Assembly (NCBI GenBank): GCA_036525535.1
Contig: DATDAH010000244.1
Coordinates: forward strand, 1 to 64,000
Origin: DATDAH01 sp036525535
GTDB taxonomy: Bacteria > Actinomycetota > Acidimicrobiia > Acidimicrobiales > DATDAH01
Direction: 5' to 3'
Length of the DNA: 64,000 bases
Position 1 is the first letter of the stretch. Each line of letters opens with the position of its first letter. Below the pieces are notes generated by a model. That model searched no databases and had not been told where the DNA came from. It was given only the letters and a program-made list of their open reading frames with translations. Below, in pieces: positions 52,568 through 60,507 of this stretch. The translations under genes and the position numbers were made by a program.

Positions 52568-53809
52568 ATGGCCCACCTGACCGCCCACGAGGCCGTCCTC
52601 ACCTACTTCGACGAAGCCGCCCGGCTGCTCGAGCTGGACGAGAAGCTCCACACCGTCCTGCGCAGCAGCTACCGGGAGGTGCAGGCCCAGGTCCCGCTGA
52701 CCCTGGACAACGGCGACCTGATCGTGGCCCGGGGCTATCGGGTGCAGCACAACGGGGCCCGGGGCCCGTACAAGGGGGGGATCCGCTACCACCCGACGGC
52801 CGATCTGGACGAGGTCCGGGCGCTGGCGTCACTGATGACGTGGAAGACGGCCCTGGTCGACATCCCGTTCGGTGGGGCGAAGGGCGGCATCGAGGTCGAC
52901 CCCACGCCCCTCAGCCACAAGGAGCTCGAGCGCCTGACCCGGCGCTTCATCGGCGTCATCCACCACGTCCTGGGCCCCTACCGGGACATCCCGGCGCCGG
53001 ACGTCGGCACCAACGCTCAGACCATGGCCTGGATGATGGACGCCTACGGGCGCGTCGAGGGCCACACCCCGGCCATCGTCACCGGCAAGCCCGTGGCCCT
53101 CGGGGGGGCGCCGGGCCGCGAGCAGGCCACGGGTCGAGGCTGCATCGAAGTGCTGGATGCCCACCTGCACGCCGAGAACCGGACGCTTGAGAACGCGACC
53201 GTGGCCATCCAGGGCTTCGGCAACGTGGGTTCGTGGGCCTCGCTCGAGGCGGTGGGCCGGGGCGCCAAGGTCGTCGCCGTCTCCGACGTGCACGGTGGCG
53301 TCCACCACCCCGACGGCTTGGACATCATCGACCTGTGCCGGACCGTCCTGAACGGCGGCCGATTGGCCGACGCCGAGGGCGTGACCGTCATCGACAACGA
53401 GGAGCTGCTGGAGATCGACTGCGACGTGCTCATCCCCGCCGCCCTCGGCCAGGTCCTGACCGGCGCCAACGCCCGCGAGGTCAAAGCCGGCATCGTCGTC
53501 GAGGCGGCCAACTACCCCGTCACCCCCGACGGCGACGCCGCCCTGCACGAGATGGGCGTCACCATCATCCCGGACATCCTGGCCAACGCCGGTGGCGTCG
53601 TGGGCAGCTACTTCGAGTGGACGATGAACATCCAGCAGTTCACGTGGGACGAGGCCCAGTTCAACCAGCGTCTCGCCGCCCGCCTGCTGAAGGCGTACGC
53701 CGCCACCCGGGAGATGGCCGACTACCTCGAGTGCACCCTGCGCTCGGGCGCCTACGCCATCGGCGTCCGCCGGGTCGCCGAAACCGTCGAGCTCCGCGGC
53801 TACATCTGA
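52568..53809 (+). CDS. Glutamate dehydrogenase (Glu/Leu/Phe/Val family)
   Basis: 413 residues, hexameric small-GDH size. N-terminal domain with GYRVQHNGARGPYKGGIRYHP, LMTWKTALVDIPFGGAKGGIEVDP (catalytic Lys) and PAPDVGTNAQTMAWMMDAYG; Rossmann domain with VAIQGFGNVGSWASLEAVGRGAKVVAVSDVHGG (GxGNVG). It interconverts glutamate and 2-oxoglutarate. The TAGCGT at 52527-52532 and a GGGGGG leader precede the ATG. NAD/NADP preference cannot be settled. Confidence 0.93.
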   Translation: MAHLTAHEAVLTYFDEAARLLELDEKLHTVLRSSYREVQAQVPLTLDNGDLIVARGYRVQHNGARGPYKGGIRYHPTADLDEVRALASLMTWKTALVDIPFGGAKGGIEVDPTPLSHKELERLTRRFIGVIHHVLGPYRDIPAPDVGTNAQTMAWMMDAYGRVEGHTPAIVTGKPVALGGAPGREQATGRGCIEVLDAHLHAENRTLENATVAIQGFGNVGSWASLEAVGRGAKVVAVSDVHGGVHHPDGLDIIDLCRTVLNGGRLADAEGVTVIDNEELLEIDCDVLIPAALGQVLTGANAREVKAGIVVEAANYPVTPDGDAALHEMGVTIIPDILANAGGVVGSYFEWTMNIQQFTWDEAQFNQRLAARLLKAYAATREMADYLECTLRSGAYAIGVRRVAETVELRGYI

Positions 53810-53818
53810 CCCCCGAGG

Positions 53819-55057
53819 TCAGCTGACCCGGTCGAGGGGGAGGAGCTCGTGCTCGCCGGTCTCCTCGTCGAGGGTGAACCGCCAACCGAGGCGCTCGGCC
53901 ATGAGGCCGCGACCCTCGTCGGGGCCGGTGACGATGAGCTCGTCACCGGCCTCGAGTTGGACGTACCGGCGGGGTTGGTAGCGGTAGCGGCCGTCCCGCT
54001 GGATGGCCAGGATCTGGAAGCCGGGCTCGATCTCCAGCTCCAGCTCGCTGAGCTTGGCCCCGTCGGCGGCCGAGCCCTGGGCCACCGGGATGCGGAGCAC
54101 CACCTCGTCGCTCTCGCCGAGGGCGATGCCGAGGATCGGGTGGATCTCCTCGCCGTGCTCGATGAGCCAGACCATCTGCTGGGCCTGGTCACCGATGTCC
54201 TCGGCGGCCTGGGACAGAGCCAGCAGGCCCCGTAGGGGTGACGGGTCGATGTCGGGCGCGGCGGCCCGCAGGACCCACACCTCGAGGCGGTCCTTCATCT
54301 CGTCCAGCCGGTCCTCCAGGTGGCGGACCTCCATGGCCAGGCTGCGGTCGCCGAGCACGAGGGCCGAGTACGCCAGGCCGACGGCGGCCTCGGAGATGTT
54401 CTTCATCTCCACGAGCGTGTCCACGGCCCGGTCGAGGTCGGTGAGCACGGCGCCGTCGGGCACCATCGCCGGCGCCCAGGCCGACGCCCCGGCCAGCTCC
54501 CGGAGACGGGTGATTCCGGCCGGCGACCCCTCGCAGAAGAGCACGTCGCCGGGGAGGATGACCTGGTCGCCGCGGATCTCGTCGATGATCCATTCCCGGC
54601 CCCGGCGGATGGCCATGATGCGCATGCCCGTGGCCACCGGCAGCTCCAGGGCGGCCAGCGGTCGGTGGGCCATGTGCGACCCCTCCCGGATGAGGACGCG
54701 GTGGGCCACCTCTTCGGCCTCGGACAGGTCGGCCACCAGCTCCCGGGGGATGCCCAGGCGGTGGGTGACGATGCGGGCGATGTTGGCGGCGGCGTTGGCG
54801 ATGCGTTCGATGGCGCTGATGACCTGCAACACGGAGGCCATCTCGTCGGCCTCGCTCGGCTTGCGGGCCGCCAGGATGCACACGGCCCGCATCTCGTGGA
54901 CGAGGTCGTTCATCTGGTCTTCGAGCTCGTCGACCTCCTCGGCCATGTCCGGGTCGCCGAAGTAGACCGACGCGTAGGCCAGGTCGAGCATCAGCTCGGA
55001 CGCGTCCTTGGCCTCCGTGAGCATCGAGCGGAGGTTCCTGGGCTTGTCGTCCATCAC
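53819..55057 (-). CDS. Duplicated PhoU-RCK_C (TrkA-C) regulatory protein
   Basis: 412 residues built as PhoU-like helices (about 5-115), RCK_C/TrkA-C (about 125-195), PhoU-like helices (about 200-315), RCK_C (about 320-400). The two halves share ELMLDLAYASVYFGD / AAVGLAYSALVLGDRSLA, and the RCK_C units share RIMAIRRGREWIIDEIRGDQVILPGDVLFCEG / QILAIQRDGRYRYQPRRYVQLEAGDELIVTG. RCK_C binds nucleotides or ions and PhoU controls phosphate or ion transport; no channel is adjacent. The start is GTG at 55057 or ATG at 55054. Confidence 0.85.
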   Translation of the reverse strand: MMDDKPRNLRSMLTEAKDASELMLDLAYASVYFGDPDMAEEVDELEDQMNDLVHEMRAVCILAARKPSEADEMASVLQVISAIERIANAAANIARIVTHRLGIPRELVADLSEAEEVAHRVLIREGSHMAHRPLAALELPVATGMRIMAIRRGREWIIDEIRGDQVILPGDVLFCEGSPAGITRLRELAGASAWAPAMVPDGAVLTDLDRAVDTLVEMKNISEAAVGLAYSALVLGDRSLAMEVRHLEDRLDEMKDRLEVWVLRAAAPDIDPSPLRGLLALSQAAEDIGDQAQQMVWLIEHGEEIHPILGIALGESDEVVLRIPVAQGSAADGAKLSELELEIEPGFQILAIQRDGRYRYQPRRYVQLEAGDELIVTGPDEGRGLMAERLGWRFTLDEETGEHELLPLDRVS

Positions 55058-55078
55058 ATTCCGCCGTACTCCGTCCGG

Positions 55079-55094
55079 CCGGCTCCGCCGATCG
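55079..55094. repeat. Dispersed intergenic repeat, copy C
   Basis: CCGGCTCCGCCGATCG, identical to bases 20714-20729 of copy A. It is followed by GGTCGTCGGAGCTGCTCCGC, which also resembles copy B. Confidence 0.5.
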
Positions 55095-55183
55095 GGTCCG
55101 GTCGTCGGAGCTGCTCCGCGAGGCTGCGCCGCGTCATTGCCTCAGGGTAGGTGGTCTTTCAGCCGGAGTACCCCGCCCGCGGG

Positions 55184-56155
55184 TCAGCCCGCGGCTTGCT
55201 CCCCGAGCCGTGTCCGCATCTCGTCCTCGAAGGCCTGGACCTCCGGGCCGGCGTGGGTCGCGGTCAGGGCCGCCAGTCGGGCGTGGCCGGTGTGCTGCTC
55301 GGCGTCCCACTCGTCCGCAAAGCGCCCGGACGTGATGTCGTCGACCAGCTCCCGCATCGTGGTCCCGACATCGAGGTGGTCGTAGCGACCCCGACGCGAC
55401 AGCTGGCCGTACTGGCTGGTCGGCGAGTGGTACGCCATCTGCCGGGCGAACCCCTCCTCCCGCAGGAGGCGATAGGTGCGCTCGACCTCCCCCGACAGGA
55501 CCAGTTCGGTGATGACGGCCTCCAGGGGAATGCCCTGCTCCAGCATCACGCCGACGAAGTTGTTGGACACATGGGTCAGCGCCGGCGAGAGGACCTGCTC
55601 GACGGCCAGGTCGAGGACGGCCTCCTGCTGGGCGGTGAGCTCGATCGCACCCTGGCGCAGGCCACCGATGCCCTTGGCCACGGCCAGGGTGCGGACCTGG
55701 GCCGTGCCCGTGACGTCCCGGTGCACGCCGACGGCGGTGATGAAGCCGCCGCCCTCCTCGTAGCAGCGCCGGACCTCGGGACCGAGCATGCGGGGGGCGA
55801 CCAAGCCGATGTCGCCGGCCGGGGCAAACCGGTCGAAGGCCAGCGTGTAGCCGCTGGCCACGACGGTCAGGGCCGCCGGGCCCGGTGTCAGGTCCAATGA
55901 CGGGATGGCGTCGTCGGGCACCAGGACGCAGACCACGTCGGCGTCATCGGCCGCGGCGATGTCGGCCGCGATGAACCCGTCGGCCTCCGCCTGCTCACGG
56001 GTGGCGTCGGCCCGGACGCAGACCTGGACATCAAGCCCGGAGTCCCGCAGGTTGAGGGCCCACGAGCGGCCCTGGTTCCCGTAGCCGACGACGGCGACGC
56101 GCTGGCCGGCCAGGACGCCGAGGTCGCCGTCGTCGTCGTGATGGATGGTCGTCAT
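55184..56155 (-). CDS. Ketol-acid reductoisomerase-like protein with altered active site
   Basis: 323 residues, the length of class I IlvC. Rossmann motif AVVGYGNQGRSWALNLRDSGLDV, AVAKGIGGLRQGAIELT and metal ligands in DLAVEQ (D182, E186, matching the DLxxEQ of IlvC) are kept. The catalytic His loop of IlvC (AHGF) reads ASGY, KGPGH reads RMLGP, and the SNTAEYG end reads SPTSQYG. This is a diverged paralogue, so ketol-acid reductoisomerase activity should not be assumed. TACGCT six bases upstream supports the ATG. Confidence 0.75.
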   Translation of the reverse strand: MTTIHHDDDGDLGVLAGQRVAVVGYGNQGRSWALNLRDSGLDVQVCVRADATREQAEADGFIAADIAAADDADVVCVLVPDDAIPSLDLTPGPAALTVVASGYTLAFDRFAPAGDIGLVAPRMLGPEVRRCYEEGGGFITAVGVHRDVTGTAQVRTLAVAKGIGGLRQGAIELTAQQEAVLDLAVEQVLSPALTHVSNNFVGVMLEQGIPLEAVITELVLSGEVERTYRLLREEGFARQMAYHSPTSQYGQLSRRGRYDHLDVGTTMRELVDDITSGRFADEWDAEQHTGHARLAALTATHAGPEVQAFEDEMRTRLGEQAAG

Positions 56156-56161
56156 GCCCCG

Positions 56162-56167
56162 AGCGTA
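56162..56167 (-). promoter_or_regulatory. Leaderless-type -10 element of the IlvC-like gene
   Basis: TACGCT on the minus strand, six bases before the ATG at 56155. Confidence 0.5.
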
Positions 56168-56216
56168 GGACGGCACCGGAAGGGCCTCGGTCCGCCGAAC
56201 CCGACCGGCGAGGCGG

Positions 56217-56222
56217 AATACT
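56217..56222 (+). promoter_or_regulatory. -10-like element of the PEBP lipoprotein gene
   Basis: AATACT six bases before the GTG at 56229; a weaker match to the window's hexamer pattern. Confidence 0.35.
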
Positions 56223-56228
56223 GCCCCC

Positions 56229-56873
56229 GTGGCCCTCCCCTCCCGTCCGCTCCGCTGGCTGGCGGGCGCGGCGCTCACCGTCCTGGTCGTGGCCGCCTGC
56301 GGGCCCGACGACGGGCGGCACCTGGCCGACCCGAACCCCGAGTTGACCGCCGTGCCGGTGCCGACCACGACTCCGGTCCCCGTCATCGACGAGGACGCAC
56401 CGCTCCAGGGCGTCGGTCCCGGTGGCCTGACCCTGTCCAGCCCGGACTTCGCCCCCGGGGGCACGATGCCCCGTAGCGCGACCTGCCGGGGCGACCGGTC
56501 CCCGGAGCTGGAGTGGACCGACCCGCCCCGCCGGGTCACCGAACTGGCCCTGGTCGTGCAGGATGTCGACGCCGAGGGTGTCGCCCAGTGGGTCGTCACC
56601 GGCATCCCACCGGGCACGACCCGGGCGCGCCTCGGGGAGCCCCCCGGCGGCTCGGACGTGCGGCTCAACAGCGCCGGCGTCGCCGCCTACTCCAGCCCCT
56701 GCCCACAGGACGGCTTCGCTCACCGCATCGTGTTCACCCTCTACGCCCTGGACCAGCCGCTGCCCGTCGGGGCCGCCGACCCGACCTCGGTGGTCACGGC
56801 CGTCCAGGCCGCCTCCTACGGCTCGGCCAGCCTCATCGGCCGCGCCGCCCCGCCCGTCACCGAGGACGGCTGA
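56229..56873 (+). CDS. YbhB/YbcL (PEBP)-family lipoprotein
   Basis: 214 residues. Signal with lipobox VVAAC (Cys24), a Pro/Thr linker to about 60, and the PEBP domain: LTLSSPDFAPGGTMPRSATCRGDRSPELEWTDPP, LALVVQDVDAEGVAQWVVTGIPPGTTRARLGE and HRIVFTLYALDQPLPVG. The usual D-x-P-H site appears as DVDAEG and HRIVFTLYAL. PEBP proteins bind small organic ligands or phosphates; role unknown. Confidence 0.87.
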   Translation: MALPSRPLRWLAGAALTVLVVAACGPDDGRHLADPNPELTAVPVPTTTPVPVIDEDAPLQGVGPGGLTLSSPDFAPGGTMPRSATCRGDRSPELEWTDPPRRVTELALVVQDVDAEGVAQWVVTGIPPGTTRARLGEPPGGSDVRLNSAGVAAYSSPCPQDGFAHRIVFTLYALDQPLPVGAADPTSVVTAVQAASYGSASLIGRAAPPVTEDG

Positions 56874-56910
56874 ACCGATCCCGTCGTCACGCCGCCGTTG
56901 CCTCCTGCCG

Positions 56911-57183
56911 CTACCAGGTGACCGTGAACCCGGGCTCGCCGGTGGGTTCGATCGCTTCGACGCTGACGGCGTCGACCCGGGCCCGAGGCGGTCCCTCAGC
57001 CGCCCAGGCGAGGAAGGCCTCCACCGCGGCCTCCTCACCCTCCGCCTCCAGGACCACTCGGCCGTCGAGCCGATTCGCGGCCGAGCCGGCGACGCCGAGG
57101 CGTTCGGCCTCCTGGCGGGCCGTGTCCCGGTACCAGACGCCCTGCACCCGGCCGGACACGACCGCTCGGCGACGCACCGTCAC
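56911..57183 (-). CDS. acyP: Acylphosphatase
   Basis: 90 residues. VSGRVQGVWYRDTARQEAERLGVAGSAANRLDGRVVLEAEG holds the phosphate-binding VQGVxYR loop and the catalytic Asn (NRLDG). It hydrolyses acyl phosphates. The GTG start overlaps the thioesterase stop in a GTGA; the upstream frame is unusually Pro/Arg-rich and not coding. Confidence 0.9.
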   Translation of the reverse strand: MTVRRRAVVSGRVQGVWYRDTARQEAERLGVAGSAANRLDGRVVLEAEGEEAAVEAFLAWAAEGPPRARVDAVSVEAIEPTGEPGFTVTW

Positions 57184-57965
57184 AGGATCACGGCGAGCTG
57201 GCGGGACTGGGCCAGCAGCCGCCCCGATCGGCCCCAGATCTCGCCGTCCTCCTCGAGGTAACCCTCGGCCGCCACGCGGGTCCGGAAGCGGACGAGGAGC
57301 CAACCGTCGTCCTCGGGTGTAGGTGTCTGGCGCAGGTGCACGGTGAGGTCCACCGTGGGCACGCCCAGGCGCTCGGCCACGGTCCCGAAGATCGCCGGCA
57401 CCCAGCCGTCGGCCATCTGGACCAAGGTGTGGACATCGGTCGGCTCCGGGTCGACCATGCGCATCCAGCCACCGGTCACGGCGTCGCCGATCGCTTGGAA
57501 GGGCTGCGGGCCGATGGCGTGACGGGACTCGATCTGGTCCCGGATCGGGATGGGGAACGGCGGTCGGGCCAGGACCTCGCAGTCCTCCGGCGGCGGGACC
57601 GCGGGCATCGGTGCGTCGTCGAACTCGTAGGCCTCCCGCGAGAGCCCCGCCGACACCAGGGCCAGGGCCAGCAGTCGGCCGTCCTGGAGCAGGCGGGCGG
57701 ACACCGCGCTCATCGTTCGGCCCGTGCGTTCGACGACGACCTCGACCTCGACCGGGCCATCCTCGGGCGGGCGCAGGTAGTGCACCGTCACCGAACGTGG
57801 CGCCCGCCCAGGGTCGGCCAGCTCCGTGGTGACCGCCCGCAGGAGGATGGCGGCCACGTAGCCCCCGTTCGGGCGCTCCACCCGCCAGGCGGGGTCGATC
57901 CCGGCCCGGTAGCGGTGGTTGCCGAGCGCGGTCACCGCGGTGTCGAGGGCGAAGCGGGAGGTCAC
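57180..57965 (-). CDS. TesB-like acyl-CoA thioesterase
   Basis: 261 residues, double hot-dog fold. RVERPNGGYVAAILLRAVTTEL, PRSVTVHYLRPPEDGPVEVEVVVERTGRTMSAVSARLLQDGRLLALALVSAG in the first domain; WVPAIFGTVAERLGVPTVDLTVHLRQTP and EIWGRSGRLLAQSRQLAVIL in the second, all typical. It hydrolyses acyl-CoA. The start GTG is placed by TACCTT seven bases upstream; a longer frame adds only 13 residues. Operon with acyP. Confidence 0.85.
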   Translation of the reverse strand: MTSRFALDTAVTALGNHRYRAGIDPAWRVERPNGGYVAAILLRAVTTELADPGRAPRSVTVHYLRPPEDGPVEVEVVVERTGRTMSAVSARLLQDGRLLALALVSAGLSREAYEFDDAPMPAVPPPEDCEVLARPPFPIPIRDQIESRHAIGPQPFQAIGDAVTGGWMRMVDPEPTDVHTLVQMADGWVPAIFGTVAERLGVPTVDLTVHLRQTPTPEDDGWLLVRFRTRVAAEGYLEEDGEIWGRSGRLLAQSRQLAVIL

Positions 57966-57972
57966 CGGGGCG

Positions 57973-57978
57973 AAGGTA
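57973..57978 (-). promoter_or_regulatory. Leaderless-type -10 element of the thioesterase
   Basis: TACCTT on the minus strand, seven bases before the GTG at 57965. Confidence 0.45.
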
Positions 57979-58037
57979 GCGGCGCGTCCGGGGCCCGCGA
58001 TCACTCAGGGGGCGCAGGCGACGGCCGAAGGAGACCC

Positions 58038-58742
58038 GTGGTGGTGTGGCTCATGTTGGTCGGCTTCGTGGCCTTCGGCGTCATGACGACGGTCGCGTTC
58101 AAACGCAAGGCCGACCGCAACGGGGACCTGCAGAAGCTGGCCGCGGCCAACGGCTTCGTCTACACCGAGGAGGACTGGTTCGCCTCCACCCGGGTGCCCT
58201 TCCAGATCTTCCGCCTCGGGAACCGCTCGATGGTCGAGAACATGATCGTCGGCCAGTCCGCCGACGGCGCCCCCGTCCGCCTCTTCGACTTGACCACCTG
58301 GGACGAGAAGCAGACCGAGGACGGGACCCAGGAGAGCCACTACCGGTACATGACCTGCTGCCTGACCGAGACCGACCACGCCTTCCCGCACCTGGTCGTG
58401 CAGCCCGACACCGTGGCCACCCGCCTGCTCGAGAAGGTCGGGATGCCGTCGATCGACCTGGAGTCCGAGGCGTTCAACCGTCGCTTCATGGTCACCTCCG
58501 AGGACGAGCGCTTCGCCCGGATGTTCCTCGACCCCCAGATGATGGAGCTGCTGCTGTCAACCGACGGCCAGTTCCAGTTCGAGGTGCGGGGGCGCTGGGT
58601 CCTGGTCGCCGCCCCTCAGCTCCCGGCCGAGCTGTGCTTGTCGCTGGTCGGGCTGTCGAACCGCTTCCGGGAGTTGATCCCGCCCGTCGTGCGGGAGTTC
58701 CATCCGGATTTGCCCGACATCGTCGAACCGAGGCCCCGATGA
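58038..58742 (+). CDS. DUF3137-like membrane-anchored protein
   Basis: 234 residues. One N-terminal membrane helix (VVVWLMLVGFVAFGVMTTVAF), then KRKADRNGDLQKLAAANGFVYTEEDWFAS and the domain MVENMIVGQSADGAPVRLFDLTTWDE, CCLTETDHAFPHLVVQPD. This pattern (LQ..A...GF.Y / VVSG...G.PV..FD) is like DUF3137 proteins that sit next to LemA in actinobacteria. GGAG precedes the GTG. Its end overlaps lemA by ATGA. Confidence 0.7.
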   Translation: MVVWLMLVGFVAFGVMTTVAFKRKADRNGDLQKLAAANGFVYTEEDWFASTRVPFQIFRLGNRSMVENMIVGQSADGAPVRLFDLTTWDEKQTEDGTQESHYRYMTCCLTETDHAFPHLVVQPDTVATRLLEKVGMPSIDLESEAFNRRFMVTSEDERFARMFLDPQMMELLLSTDGQFQFEVRGRWVLVAAPQLPAELCLSLVGLSNRFRELIPPVVREFHPDLPDIVEPRPR

Positions 58743-59335
58743 GCGTGACCCTGGTCGTGCTGGTCGGCAGCGGCGTGGTGCTGGTCGGCTGGATCTGGGC
58801 CTCCTACAACCGCTTCGCGCTGCAGCGGGAGATGGTGGAGAACTCCTGGTCCACCGTCGACACCGAGCTGCGGCGGCGCTACGACCTCATCCCGAACCTG
58901 GTCGCCACCGTGAAGGGTTACGCCGCCCACGAGCGCGAGACGCTGGAAACCGTGGTCGAGGCCCGGAGCCAGGCCGTCGCCGCCACTGGGGCCCCGGAGG
59001 AGCAGGCCCCTGCCGAAAATCTGCTGGTGGACGGGCTGAAGCAGCTGTTCGCCGTGGCTGAGGCCTACCCCGACCTGAAGGCCGACGTCCACTTCCTGGA
59101 GCTCCAGAAGGAGCTGGCCGCCACCGAGAACCGCATCCAGGCCGCCCGGCGCATCTTCAACGGCAACGTCCGGGACCTCAACCGGCGCGTTCAGCAGGTG
59201 CCGTCGAACCTCGTCGCCAAGGTCGGTGGCTTCCACCGGGCCGAGTACTTCCAGATCGACGCCGCCGCCCGCGCGGTGCCCGTCGCGTCGCTGGCGCCGG
59301 ACCTGCCGAGCGAAGCGAAGCCAGTCAAAAGTTGA
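58739..59335 (+). CDS. lemA: LemA-family membrane protein
   Basis: 198 residues. N-terminal helix VTLVVLVGSGVVLVGWIWASY, then NRFALQREMVENSWSTVDTELRRRYDLIPNLVATVKGYAAHERETLETVVEAR, AVAEAYPDLKADVHFLELQKELAATENRIQAARRIFNGNVRDLNRRVQQVPSNLVAKVGGFHRAEYF. All are typical of LemA, a coiled protein facing outside or a cytoplasmic membrane stalk. The last eight codons (PSEAKPVK) lie in a dispersed repeat and may be an add-on. Coupled to the upstream gene. Confidence 0.9.
   Translation: MSVTLVVLVGSGVVLVGWIWASYNRFALQREMVENSWSTVDTELRRRYDLIPNLVATVKGYAAHERETLETVVEARSQAVAATGAPEEQAPAENLLVDGLKQLFAVAEAYPDLKADVHFLELQKELAATENRIQAARRIFNGNVRDLNRRVQQVPSNLVAKVGGFHRAEYFQIDAAARAVPVASLAPDLPSEAKPVKS
59308..59322. repeat. 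Dispersed intergenic repeat, copy D (inside lemA 3' end)
   Basis: GAGCGAAGCGAAGCC, the inverse of 20692-20706. It encodes the last residues of LemA (PSEAKP) and falls 3 to 17 bases before the convergent dehydrogenase stop at 59325. Confidence 0.5.
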
Positions 59336-60506
59336 TCGGGTTCCCGTCGCGGGACTGTTTGAGGATGCGTCTCGCGACCGTGTGGACGTGGACCTCGTCG
59401 GGGCCGTCGTAGATCCGGGCGAAGCGGGCCGAGCGGTACATGAAGCTGAGCGGCGTGTCGTCGGTCAGGCCCTTGGCCCCGTGGGCCTGGATCGCCCGGT
59501 CGATGACGTTGTGCAGCATCCGGGCCCCGACCACCTTGATGGTGCCGATCTCCACCCGGGCCTGGTCGCCGGCGTCGATGCGCTCCGCGGCCTGGAGGGT
59601 GAGCAGGCGGCAGGCCTGGATCTCGGCGTAGGACTCGAACACGTGCTGCTGCATGAGCTGCTTGTGCGACAGCGGTTCGCCGAAGGCCACCCGCGCGTTC
59701 AGCCGCTCGCAGAGCAGCTCGAAGGCCCGCTGGGCCTGCCCCAGCCACCGCATGCAGTGGAAGATCCGCCCGGGGCCCAGCCGGTCCTGGGCGATCTGGA
59801 AGCCGTGCCCCCGGGGGCCGAGGAGGTTGCCGGCCGGCACCCGCACGTCGGTGTAGCGGACCTCGCAGTGCCCACCCTTGATGCCCAACACCGGCGTCTC
59901 CCTGACGATCTGGTAGCCAGACGTGTCGGTCGGGACCACGATCATCGAGAAGGCGCGGTGGTCCGGGGCGTCGGGCTCGGTCCGGCACATGACCGTCGTG
60001 TAGGCCGCCCGGTTGGCCCCCGTCGTGAACCACTTCAGGCCGTTGATGACCCACTCCTCGCCGTCGAGCACGGCGGCGGTCTGGAGCTGGGTGGGATCCG
60101 ACGACGCCACCTCGGGCTCCGTCATGGCGAAGCTGGGCGAGATCTCGGCCGCCACCAGGGGGGCGAGGTAGCGCTCCCGCCACTCGGGGCTGGCGTACTT
60201 GTCCAGCATCAGGGAGTCCTGGAGGGTGAAGGTGCCGAGGGCGAGCTGGCCGAACTCGCTGCGGCCCTGGACCTCGTTGACGTAGACGTAGTCCAGGAAG
60301 GGCAGGCCCCCGCCGCCCAGCTCGGCCGGGTGCCCGAGGGCCCACAGGCCCTCGGCCTTGGCCTCGGCCTGCAGTTCCCGCAGCAGGTCGCGGGCGGCCT
60401 CGTCGCCGGCGTGGAGCTCCGGTTCGGCGGGCTCGACCCGCTCCCGCATGAACGCCTCCACGGCCGCTCGCACCGGCCGCACATGTTCGGGCACCTCGAA
60501 GCTCAT
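59325..60506 (-). CDS. Acyl-CoA dehydrogenase
   Basis: 393 residues. FAMTEPEVASSDPTQLQT (flavin-binding loop), EEWVINGLKWFTTGANRAA, VLGIKGGHCEVRYTDVRVPAGNLLGPRGHGFQIAQDRLGPGRIFHCMRWLGQAQRAFELLCER and the C-terminal DGPDEVHVHTVARRILK are present, as in mammalian ACAD10/11-like and mycobacterial FadE dehydrogenases. The base that removes the alpha proton is probably the Asp/Glu of IYDGPDEVH. The start is one base after the upstream channel-like gene's stop. LemA is convergent. Confidence 0.92.
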   Translation of the reverse strand: MSFEVPEHVRPVRAAVEAFMRERVEPAEPELHAGDEAARDLLRELQAEAKAEGLWALGHPAELGGGGLPFLDYVYVNEVQGRSEFGQLALGTFTLQDSLMLDKYASPEWRERYLAPLVAAEISPSFAMTEPEVASSDPTQLQTAAVLDGEEWVINGLKWFTTGANRAAYTTVMCRTEPDAPDHRAFSMIVVPTDTSGYQIVRETPVLGIKGGHCEVRYTDVRVPAGNLLGPRGHGFQIAQDRLGPGRIFHCMRWLGQAQRAFELLCERLNARVAFGEPLSHKQLMQQHVFESYAEIQACRLLTLQAAERIDAGDQARVEIGTIKVVGARMLHNVIDRAIQAHGAKGLTDDTPLSFMYRSARFARIYDGPDEVHVHTVARRILKQSRDGNPINF

Positions 60507-60507
60507 C

